NCBI RefSeq assembly: GCF_963676685.1
Contig: NC_092350.1
Coordinates: 4,019,486 to 4,083,485 of the forward strand
Source of the DNA: Mytilus edulis
Taxonomy: Eukaryota > Mollusca > Bivalvia > Mytilida > Mytilidae
Direction of reading: 5' to 3'
Length of the DNA: 64,000 bases
Shown here: positions 12,540 through 22,197 of the stretch, one piece after another
Position numbering within the stretch: the stretch's first letter is position 1
Layout: each line of letters begins with the position of its first letter
The notes under the pieces: model-generated
Seen by the model: the letters and a program-made list of their open reading frames with translations, nothing else
Told to the model about the DNA's origin: nothing
Database searches by the model: none
Program-made: the position numbers and the translations under genes

Positions 12540-13015
12540 TACACAGTCAAATTTCACTCACATCAAATTTACGTGAATTCAAATTCATGTGAATCTCTCG
12601 TGAAATTCACATTAATTTCACCTCAAACGAGCTTATACGTGAAACTCACGTGAAATCAGTTTTTGTGAGTTTCATGTGATTCTCATGTGAAATTTATGTG
12701 AATTGCACCTGGAAATCATGTAAAAAATTTCCATATGGAATTCATATGAGTTTTTAAAATAGAGTATTTCAAATAACATCTACATTTTCAAATTTAATTA
12801 AAATCATGAAAAATATCAAATGTTTTTGTTATAAAATTCATGTGAAAAATTTCACATCAGATTCAGGTGAATCTCAATTGACGTGAAATTCACATGAAAA
12901 TGTTCACGTGTGTTTGATGTATAAGCTCGATTGAGGTGAATTTCACGTGAAATTTTTCATGTGAATTTCATGTGAGATTCATGTGAAATTCATGTGGGCA
13001 AATTTTGCCTGTGTA
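12540..13015. mobile_element. Foldback MITE rich in CACGTGAA words
   Basis: The ends are inverted repeats: TTACACAGTCAAATTTCAC at the left, and the right end GGCAAATTTTGCCTGTGTAA, which is its imperfect reverse complement. The arms extend far inward: 'cacctcaaacgagcttatac' (about 12618-12637) pairs with 'gtataagctcgattgaggtg' (about 12920-12939). TA flanks both sides, and the uninterrupted version exists in PLE copy B. The interior is packed with (T)TCACGTGAA-like palindromes. No transposase is present. The TA target fits a Tc1/mariner-type non-autonomous element, but that assignment is inference. Confidence 0.75.
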
Positions 13016-13174
13016 AAGAGCCAGTTGAGGACCACCTCCGGGTGTGGGATTTCCTCGCTGCGTTGAAGAGACATTGGTTGCCTTTGACTGTTGTCTGCTC
13101 TTTGATTGGGTTGTTGTTTTTTTATATATTCCTTATTTCCATTGTCAAATGTATTGTCCACACCACCGTCAGTG

Positions 13175-13705
13175 TTTTTTTGTCCTTGGCCAGAAGCTTA
13201 TTACTCACTACCGTTTGTTACTTTATTTATTATTTATTATATGTTGCTTTTTACTTTAGAACAGTTCGTTGACTTTTTTTCCAATTGGATTGTTTAAAAA
13301 CATGAAATGCAGTATACATGGGTTTTACTCATAGTTGGTCATGCAGCTTTCTTTTGTTGGTAAAAACTTACACATAAACATATTAAAGAAACACATGTGT
13401 GTTTGTGAGCGTTCAACTTGTTATTATGAATAAAGGGAGAGTTGGGACAAATGATAAATCGACGAAATAACACGAAAACCAACATACAGAGGACAAACCC
13501 TTTTGTTTTTATAATTAAATATGGATGACAATCACGAAATTTGAAAACGCTGATTAAGGGTACTCTTGCATATCTACACGGGTAGTGTTTGACCTAAAAC
13601 TAAATCACTATTTGTCTATTTGTCTATATTAAGATATATTTTTTTTTCAATTCTCAAATATAAACACGACTGTACTATATCATTGCTGATGATCAGCAAT
13701 CTAAG
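13175..13705. other. Noncoding stretch
   Basis: No gene or clear repeat is seen. Confidence 0.5.
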
Positions 13706-13707
13706 TA

Positions 13708-13872
13708 CATGTTATCTGGATGTGGATATATAGATATAGAAAAATATCAGCCCACGAGCCAGAATATGAAGCTAAATGTCGAGTGAGCGTAGCGAACGAA
13801 CCATTTAGCTTCATATTCTGTCGAGTGGGCTGATATTTTTCAATATCTATACATTCCACATTTAGATAACAT
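13708..13872. mobile_element. Near-perfect palindrome, MITE-like
   Basis: Arms of about 70 bp flank a loop of about 23 bp (around tgagcgtagcgaacg). The left arm contains 'atatcagcccacgag' and 'agaatatgaagctaaatg'; the right arm contains 'catttagcttcatattct' and 'gtgggctgatatttt'. The outer ends ATGTTATCT and AGATAACAT pair. There is no coding potential. Confidence 0.75.
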
Positions 13873-14774
13873 TTTTATCATCTTTCAAAGCAATTTTTTT
13901 AATCAAAATTTCCTCTTTTAATAATTTTGCGGGAATTGTTCTTACCGGAGTTTCTCTGTTGTTACTAGGCAACACACGTCATCGACATATTAAACCGCGG
14001 AACACCTTGCGGCCAAAATACGCAGGGTAAAATATTCCCATTAACTACATGAAGAAAAATGTTTTTTGTACATGATAATTCATATATGGGTGAATAATAT
14101 TTGAAGATGATACAAAAAAAAAAAAGAAACAAGGCTTAATGAAAGATTGAAAACAAAAGTATTTCATATCACCAGAAGAAGAAAATATCTACTCGCTGAC
14201 TGCCGAACAACTTTTAAGCATACGCTTCACAAAAAAAAATCCAGAAATATCGCATCAAAATGTTGTTTGTATTAAGTCTGAGAGTACTTAAATATTTAGT
14301 AGTCGTAACTGGCTAAGGAGAAGTTAATTTGAGAAAGACGGATATTAGTAAATTGACCTTTTTGTATGTAATACCTCGACATCTCGCACCTTGTACCCGC
14401 CATTTGTACGTGAGAAGATATGGAAGGTAGGTGTTATTTTTATACCGACTTCCCCACCAAATTGCAGTGGGACGGTATTAGGTTCAAGTTATTGAGTAGT
14501 ACTATTTCCTATACGTGCTTTGCCTAATGTCATCATTGAGAAAAACATATTTTCCGGGGGTATTTTCTTCACTGAGGAACAAAAACAACCAGATCACCTG
14601 AAATTATGGAATGTTTTTTCAATATTGCTTCGCTGCATACTGTTGGTCAATGTACATTAATATACATGTCATGACTTTTTTTTTGTATCATTCTTTTGGT
14701 AACTTGGAGAATAATTGATAAGATATATCATTTTTATGATTCTTGAAATATGTATATATGCTTTCAGTGTATTC

Positions 14775-14840
14775 AACTAGGTAGCTCAGGGGTCAGAGCA
14801 TCTCTATGAGAAGGTCTTAGGTTCAAATCCTAACTTAGTT
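14775..14840 (+). other. tRNA-like sequence (SINE head or tRNA pseudogene)
   Basis: An acceptor-like pair (AACTAGG / CTTAGTT), a perfect D stem (GCTC/GAGC) with an A-box-like TAGCTCAGGGGTCAGAGC, and a T arm TTAGG-TTCAAAT-CCTAA with B box GGTTCAAATCC are all present. The anticodon region is too short for a normal 17-nt arm plus variable loop, so a functional tRNA is unlikely. A tRNA-derived SINE promoter or a decayed tRNA are the alternatives. Confidence 0.55.
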
Positions 14841-14904
14841 GCACTGAAGCAGTTAAATCCTATAAATGGAATCTAAACATGTATTCATCAATTAATATTT
14901 TAAA

Positions 14905-16100
14905 ATTGAGAATGGAAATGGGGAATGTGTCAAAGAGACAACAACCCGACAAAAAAAAAAAAACAACAGCAGAAGGTCACCAACAGGTCTTCAATGTAGC
15001 GAGAAATTCCCGCACCCGGAGGCGTCCTTCAGCTGGCCCCTAAACAAATATATATACTAGTTCAGTGATAATGAACGCCATACTAATTTCCAAATTGTAC
15101 ACAAGAAACTAACATTAAAATAATACAAGACTAACAAAGGCCAGAGGCTCCTGACTTGGGACAGGCGCAAAAATGCGGCGGGGTTAAACATGTTTGTGAG
15201 ATCTCAACCCTCCCCCTATACCTCTAACCAATGTAGAAAAGTAAACGCATAACAATACGCACATTAAAATTCAGTTCAAGAGAAGTCCGAGTCTGATGTC
15301 AGAAGATGTAACCAAAGAAAATAAACAAAATGACAATAATACATAAATAACAACAGACTACTAGCAGTTAACTGACATGCCAGCTCCAGACTTCAATTAA
15401 ACTGACTGAAAGATTATGATTTCATCATATGTACATCAGGCACAATCCTTCCCGTTAGGGGTTTAGTATCATACCATCATAACATATATGAGAAGAACAT
15501 AACCCGTGTCATGCCAACAACTGTTTTTAGAATAAATGTGTTTAGTTCCGACGCAAAGACCTTATCAGTGACTCAATATTAACGCCAAAATATGCAATCT
15601 TTAATGACTTGACAACAGTATCGTAATTATATCCCTTCTTAATAAGTCTATTCAAAGGTTTTTTAAGTTTCTGAGGTGAATACTGACACCTTTGTGCTTT
15701 ATAAAGAATATTTCCATAAAAAATTGGATGTGAAATACCTGAACGTATAAGAAGTCTGCATGTTGAGCTATATTTACGAAATCAATGATGTCTTTATACC
15801 GATGATAAAATTTAGTAAATGTTTTGACTAGTTTGTGATATCGAAAACCCTGGTGTAATAATTTTTCAGTAATACATAAATTTCTCTCGTTAAAATCTAA
15901 AACATTGTTACATACACGAGCGAATCTTGAGCCTACTTGAGTCAATCTCATGTGAATGATCAATGTACATATATAGCCAATATAAATATGATCTACACCA
16001 GTTTTCACATTGTAACTTGAACTTGATATTTTGTAACTTGAACTGATATTTTGTAACTTGAACTGATATTTTATAACTTGAACTGATATTTTATACATGT
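14905..16100 (-). mobile_element. Penelope-like element, copy B: C-terminal coding end and 3' tail
   Basis: On the minus strand, 16000-15790 encodes a segment with DFNERNLCITEKLL and GFRYHKLVKTFTKFYHR, then a frameshift near 15785, then ISHPIFYGNILYKAQ and PLNRLIKKGYNYDTV, ending with a stop near 15550. I recognise this as the C-terminal part of the common bivalve Penelope-like reverse transcriptase. From about 15550 down to 14905 follows the 3' tail shared with copy A and, as a 69-bp scrap, with 60119-60187. The reverse transcriptase core is missing, so it is 5' truncated and dead. A 20-bp tandem repeat sits at its truncated side. Confidence 0.7.
16008..16092. repeat. 20-bp tandem repeat, about 4 copies
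   Basis: The unit 'tgatattttgtaacttgaac' is repeated with single-base changes at the 5' truncation edge of PLE copy B. Confidence 0.85.
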
Positions 16101-16285
16101 ATCAATAGAGAACCTGACAACTTATACATGCTAATTGATAATCATAGAAAACCAAGTAAGGTGAACAATGAACATTAAATTAATGTATTGATATCACTTT
16201 AATTTCAGATTTGAACAAAGTATTTTAAATTATCAGTTTTTATACTGATGCATAAATGAAATATAGAATATGAATGATTTCGGTT

Positions 16286-18051
16286 TTAGTTATCACTATC
16301 ACTATCACTGTCAATAATACAAGTACGTTTTCGTTTGTTCACTTTGTTCAAGTTGTTCTTATTAGAGGGTTGCTGATCGGATGTTCCATTGTTAAAAGTA
16401 AAGTTAAAATTTCCACCATGAAAGGTTGCATTTGTAAAGAGACCACTCATTGCAGGATGCACGTTAGGAAAATTGAAATTCCCATGATAGATCGACTGAT
16501 TACTGTTACTGTTACTAATAACTTCTGCCGACTGAGACTGTGTTATTGTTTCGACAGGTTTAGTAATAGTATGTGTTTCACTGTTTGATATTTTTGGATT
16601 ATTTGTTGATAACATTAATGAAGTCTTTTTCTGCTGCTCTAAGCTAGTATTTGAATATGATAAGAGACTGTTCACATTTTTATGTCCTGTCCTTTGAACA
16701 ATTTCAGTGTCCTGAACTCCTGCATCTTTTTGTTTTTGTATAGACCCTTTCCTTGCACTGTGACCTGTGAGCCTCTTGTCATTATTAGGCAGTGCTTCAG
16801 TTGCCATACTTTTTATTATTTTTGAAATTGATTTTGTACCGAGCCTTTGAGCTTTGTACCAAAGTCATTTTGAGCCATAATTAACGTCTTGGAATGTTGT
16901 GGCTTGTATATAAAATGGGGAATCATCTTTTTTCATTGTTTCTGGTTTTTTCTGTCGATAAAGTTTGTATGCGAATACTGGACATCTAGAGTGGTCATTT
17001 TTATTCTCCATTGCAATGGGTCCTGTCTTCCGTAAATTGGAAAGATTGTCACCCTGCCTTGTTTTTGTTTGTCGTTCGCGACAATACTGGAGATATTCAT
17101 CTCCATTTGTGTCCACCTTTAATGTTATGTCCCTCCAACATAAATTGTAATGTTCTGTAACACCCCGTAGACCAAAGTGGTAGTTGTTATTTATATATAT
17201 TGTATTCATTAGAGAGCGCGGACTTGTTGCACCCATTTCATTTTTAGAGTAGAACTTATTAATGTCATCGTCTGTTAATGGGTCAGCAGCATTTGGTTTA
17301 TTTCCCAATCCAAGAGACTTCAAATTTTAAAATTTTGCACTTAATGTTTGTCTGCTTTTATAAAATTCATCATCCGTCATGATGTTGCATTGGTAGTTGC
17401 TGTCTTTTAAATACTGACTGATACTTTGTTGGATGGATTTCAACGATGTCGGTTCGTACTCCATAGTGCCATTGGTTTGTCTTTCTTTTATGGCACTGAT
17501 AAAAAAGAAACCTAAAAAGCGGTCCAATTCATGTGGAGGGATTTCATCAATTTTTCTGGTATCATTATGTTTAGTTTTCAAATATGATTGAAAGATGTTG
17601 AGATCAGATTTGGTTTTATTGCAGGTATGTTTGCTTTCTTGTTCTTTTATGAATGATTCTAATTCAGCATCTGTTACATCTCTGAATCTTTGATGGTCTG
17701 TTAACGTTGATGTAGTGGTTGCTTGTTTTTTGTTTACATTTTTTGCTGCGATATCTTCAATTTCTTTTTCTGGGTGTACATTGTCATCGTGTTGTTTTTG
17801 TGTAATTTGATTGGATTGGATGTTTACCGGGAGATTTTTATACCGCTCAATTGATCTAGGTTTTGAAAAGTCCCAATAATTACAACATGGGCTATCCATT
17901 TCACTTAAGAGTTCATTTGTGTCTTCTTCCGATTCCCATATTGCATCATCATCATTTTGACTTTGACTTTCATGTGCTGAATTTCCCCCGAATTGATGTA
18001 TAAATGTCTATTTGATTGGTCTTCAAAAGCATCATTTTTGTCAGTAGCCAT
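16286..18051 (-). pseudogene. Crypton-type tyrosine recombinase, decayed
   Basis: All parts are on the minus strand. From 18051 it begins MATDKNDAFEDQSN, shifts frame near 18005, then continues in one frame to a stop at 16286. The N-terminal part (RFRDVTDAELESFI, NIFQSYLKT, ELDRFLGFFF) is the core-binding region. The catalytic part shows Arg in HFGLRGVTEHYNLCWRDI, then TGHSARKGSIQ (H-x-x-R), RTGHKN (H) and the nucleophile Tyr in SLLSYSNTS, a full R-H-R-H-Y set. The tail has the NFNF-type repeats often seen in Crypton-derived, KIAA1958-like proteins. Two in-frame stops interrupt it: TAA at 17327-17329 and TGA at 16865-16867. Cryptons integrate by recombination and have no inverted repeats, so I give no element ends. 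DIRS elements are unlikely because no RT is attached. Confidence 0.85.
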
Positions 18052-19486
18052 TTTGTATGTTTGTTTTGTTTTGTTTTAACAGACGAAAATAAGACCTTAG
18101 ACTTGTCAGAAAGGGGTTGTTGTATTGCTGTAGATTTTTTTTGGGCCATTTTCTTATTTAAAATGAAACGTTCAATCTAGAGTGTATATAACATATGCAT
18201 TTAATTAATCAATTTTTATTATTAATTTTACTGTGAATTTGATATTCACTATACGGTTTTTTAATAATTTAAACTGCCACCCCCGCATTGTTGACATTTG
18301 TATCGATAGATTGATCTCAATACAGGTCAGATCAATAGTTCAAATCAGGTCAAATAGTTCAGTTCTGAAAAAAGTAGTCCCGGCAAAACTTATCAAGACT
18401 GCCGTCGACACCGTTTTATCAACATCTCGTTTCAGAATGTAAAGTAATTTTAGGAAAAAAGAAATGGTCTATTGTAAAATAAGTACTGCAAGTGTAATTT
18501 GTTTTATTAAAAGAATATATTTGATGACTTGTCACCATTACAATACAATGTAATATGTTGGGAGAATTTGTTGATAAGTCCTGTTCACTTGATAATGTCT
18601 CCTCACTTGCACGTGCTAACTTGATACGAGTTTTATGGATATGTTGAGGAAGCTGATATAGCGGTAGGGAAGGATGATAAATGGTAATATAATTTTACCA
18701 TGATTTCAACGCACAAGAGAAATATTTGAACTAAAGTATCAGAATAGTAGTCTAGTAGCCAGATTGTCATGTCCGAATCAATATATAATGAGTTTAAATT
18801 CATTGCGGTGATGCATGTATATAACAAGTAGAAGCGTTGCATTTGTTGACGCACTCCGTCATAGTCATGAGGCTCAAGTGTTGCCTTCATTTACTGTTGT
18901 ATGGTTTTTATTTTCAAAAAATGAATATCTACATTTGAAGTTTGTTGTCTTTTGTTTTTTTGGTTCTCCATATGTGTCTCCCCTTTAATTTTCCGTTGCG
19001 TCCTTGTAAATATATCGGTACCTAGGTGACGTCCACTATTGTTTGCAATTCTGAAATACATTCTGTACATGTATTATGATACTAAAATCAACCTTTATCG
19101 AGATAACACTTCTTGACATAGGTTTGGTTTATTTACCAGATGAGATAAACATGATACAAATGAACATGTTCTAACAACATAAATATGTAGTACCCGTCCA
19201 CAATAAGCTTTCAGATATACAAGTTCGTGTTCTAAGTAGTTCACTGAATGATTCAAACTAGTACATAATCAAAACTAATATCGATTTATTTTCAACTGGA
19301 GAAACTACTATTTGCTAATATACAGACTACGTTTAGTTGCTTCATTGAAAATTAAAACTCTTTTTAAACGTATTGTTTTATATTGTTTATCGCAGAAGAC
19401 TTTTAAAACTGTAGTTACCATATTAAATTATCAGTTGAATTTACATCTTCAGTATATCAGGTTGGTTTATGTTTATATATTAAGCC
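18052..19486. other. Noncoding stretch upstream of the C1q gene
   Basis: No gene seen. Short frames at 18233-18442 and 18633-18890 have no domain. A further 5' noncoding exon of the C1q gene could lie here but is not supported. Confidence 0.45.
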
Positions 19487-21250
19487 ATGGTTGTATTGCT
19501 CCTTTTGTGTTTTGTAACAAGCCAAGGGTTTCTTCTAGATGGGAGTACGCCGTTGCCTAAAGCTGGAACTGTAATGACTGATTCTCACTTTAGCATGCTT
19601 CTGAATTTGCTGGTGGACGAACGAAATACTCGTGAACAGTTGGAACAAATTGTGAAACAAAATCAACAAGAAATAGCCAATATAAATGAAAAGTTTAGCC
19701 ATTGTAACTGTAATAAACAAGACGTGAATGTCAATGTCATTAACAATACGACCGCACAATTGGAATATAAAGTAGACGTTTTACAACAAACCGTCCATTC
19801 CGTGCAGGTTATAAATGCACAAATCCAGCTCAAACAGATCTTGACAGAAAATAGTTCTAGAAGATTAGAGAAAGACATAACAGGACTTAAACAATTACAA
19901 AGTGTATCAGATCTCCAAACGATCCTGGTGTTACAAAACAAAACTACCAATATAGAAACGAAACAACAACAAACCGAAAATACGTTACAATCGCTACTAT
20001 CATCAGCAAATGCTAGATCACAAGATTTTCTAGCTCTGTTGAGTAAACTCAAAATAAGTGATAATAGGACTATTGAACTACAAAGTGAACTACACAATAC
20101 TAATAATAGACTCAATCTTACTGCTTCTAATTTAAATAGAAGACTCGAGAATCGAATGCAGACATTGCAAGGCACTCTGAATTCTTCCTTAGATAACGTA
20201 CAAATAACCCTGGATTGGGCAAGAACTCAATTAACACAGCTAGCAAACAGAGGTAAATTTTTAATCTGTTCTCCTATTTATCTATTTTTTTGAATAACGA
20301 ATTATCATAATCACTACGAAATCGGTTTTAGTTATGTTATATTACATCCAAGCTATAATATCCTTTTAAAGGCACCTGATACTTATAGTAAAACTGTCAC
20401 CATCTACTGTTAAAATATAAGTTCTAAATGAAGTTATGAAAAAAAGTATATTCCGAAATAGAACATTACAATCAAGAAGTAAAGAAACGTTGTTTACTTT
20501 GCAGATATAAACATTGTTAAATTGCGATTACAGCTATCAGATGAACTGTAATGGTCTCAATGTTAGGTCATTATTTAGAACTACATAATTTGAGATAAGA
20601 TGGACAAATTAGTCATAGAAATAAATGAAAAATATTTTATAAACGAAACATGAAGGCGATACCCATTTATGTAAGTACCATCATCGTGAGTTTTTATTTG
20701 ATGTAAAAATTCAAATGATATTACAAACATCAACCAAATGAAGTTGGTGTACAAATTAAAATTGACATATCTCATCCTAATAAAGCGCATGCTTTACAGG
20801 AGTTAACATGGTCAAAGAACCACTTTAATTATTTATATATTTATGATTTGTTTTCAATAAACATTAATTATTACAGCTGTCTTGTCCGTAGAAGTAGTAG
20901 CTGGGAATGTTCCTTATGGTAACGTTATACCATTTAAAACGGTATCTACATCTCATGGATTAAAAAATCTAACCAGTGTAAAATCAAATGGAAAATTCAC
21001 ATGCGAAGTTGCAGGAATATATTTGATATCTGTTTTTGTATCAACGAGCTCAAACGTTAATGGATATTATTACATCAATATAAAGGGAAAAGATATTGTT
21101 TATGCCTATACAGATACTGAATCATATCAACACACAAGTAGTGCTACTATAGTGACAAACTTAAATAAAGGAGATAAAGTGTTTATCAAAAACGGACCGG
21201 CAATATCTGTCCAAAATATGGGATCTCATTTATCTATTATACAGATATAA
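19487..21250 (+). CDS. Secreted coiled-coil C1q-domain protein (two exons)
   Basis: Join 19487-20252 and 20877-21250, about 379 residues. Exon 1 opens with a signal peptide (MVVLLLLCFVTSQGFLLDG), followed by about 230 residues rich in Q, N, L, E and S with heptad-like spacing and several N-glycosylation sequons: a coiled coil in place of the collagen stalk of vertebrate C1q. The donor AG|GTAAAT and acceptor TTACAG|CT keep frame in phase 1. Exon 2 encodes a C1q fold of about 125 residues (VEVVAGNVPYGN, IPFKTVSTSHG, FTCEVAGIYLISVFVS, NLNKGDKVFIKNG, ending SIIQI). Such proteins act as secreted lectin-like recognition molecules in bivalves. The start was chosen because it begins the signal peptide. 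No lesion is seen. The ligand cannot be read from sequence. Confidence 0.9.
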
Positions 21251-21268
21251 TAAATATTATATTAGAAA

Positions 21269-21274
21269 AATAAA
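21269..21274 (+). promoter_or_regulatory. Polyadenylation signal of the C1q gene
   Basis: AATAAA lies 19 bp after the C1q stop codon; a second AATAAA overlaps the stop region at about 21249. Confidence 0.45.
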
Positions 21275-21859
21275 CATAGCACTTAACCTTGTATATTTGT
21301 CATTTTCATCAACTTACGAAAACATTTTCAAACGGTTCTACGAGACATATTTTACCCTCTCATCGTTACTTCAACTATTTTATTTACCGCACACATATGC
21401 ATTATAAAACTAAAATGTTGATAAATACCCCCACACAAAAGATCCCGCTTTAAACAGTAGAAAACAAATAATAAAAGAATAAAGACAAGAAACATATAAC
21501 ACAGCTTTTTAAGCATAAGAGGGACACGGTTTTATTATCATTTTTTTAGATAACAACAAATAGCCAGGTTATCAAGGTGTTCGTGTAGGCATCAGTCTAC
21601 AGTAACTTATCACTTGATGAAATATTGCACAATCTTAAATCACAATGTAAAGCAAAACTTGTAACAATTCTACAACGAACACTACTATTCTATATGCTCA
21701 ATTTATCGCATAATCTCATTCAAAATAAAACGTTTTTGGTTTGTATTGTCATCAAAAATTTTCTTTGTGAAGAGTAAAATTTTAATTACGAAGCATATTC
21801 ATAAGCAATCAATGATCAACAACAGCTAAACAAACAACTCTTAAAACATGTATTAGATG

Positions 21860-22017
21860 AAAGAGATGCGAAAGATACCAAAGGGTCATTCTAACTCAGA
21901 AGCTGTAAAATAGTCAAACAACAGTATGAAAAACACAACATTGGAAAAAAAAACTGAGCAACACGAACTGCACCCAAACATATGATGATCTCGATTGCTC
22001 AAAAGGTAGCAGATCCA
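21860..22017 (+). repeat. Dispersed repeat family C, divergent copy
   Basis: It contains 'gcgaaagataccaaagggtc' and 'aacacgaactgcacccaaac', and ends at the edge of the satellite array. Confidence 0.55.
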
Positions 22018-22197
22018 GTCTCAATGAGGAGAAACATGCGCTTCTTTTGCGCAAGGTATCGAAGGGGCTATATTTAAAAATCTAAAACTAGAGCCCAAAA
22101 TTTGAAAAAAATGGTAAAAAACAGGGGGGTCGGCCTATTCAAGGGCTCCTAGAGAAAAATAATGAGGGGCATGACTATATTGGTGTTGTAGAGGAGA
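22018..22197 (-). repeat. Single inverted satellite unit
   Basis: This is one unit of the adjoining satellite in reverse orientation: 'aacatgcgcttcttttgcgc' through 'gggctcctagagaaaaataa'. It meets the first forward unit head to head around 22198, forming an inverted repeat with arms of about 175 bp. Confidence 0.85.

Larger units (their letters stand above)
11850..13170 (+). mobile_element. Penelope-like element 3' tail, copy A, with nested insertions
   Basis: The plus strand here matches the reverse complement of 14905-15440 block by block: 'gatctggagctggcatgtca', 'gggttgagatctcacaa', 'ccccgccgcatgtttgcg', then after a gap 'cacctccgggtgtgggattt'. It is therefore the 3' untranslated tail of the same PLE family, in the opposite orientation. 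Two blocks absent from copy B split it: a family A repeat (about 12148-12408) and a foldback MITE (12540-13015). Removing the MITE restores continuity with copy B. There is no coding capacity; the open frames at 12330-12576 and 12994-13297 are chance frames across these joints. Confidence 0.75.

Noticed and set aside
12330-13297. Cluster of small overlapping frames
   Set aside because: They cross the joints between a PLE tail, a family A repeat and a MITE, all noncoding.
14775-14840. Functional tRNA gene
   Set aside because: The anticodon arm plus variable loop is several bases too short and the anticodon stem does not pair properly.
19663-20175. 170-codon minus-strand frame rich in Cys, Ser and Leu
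   Set aside because: It is the shadow of the Gln/Asn/Leu-rich coiled coil of the C1q gene on the plus strand.
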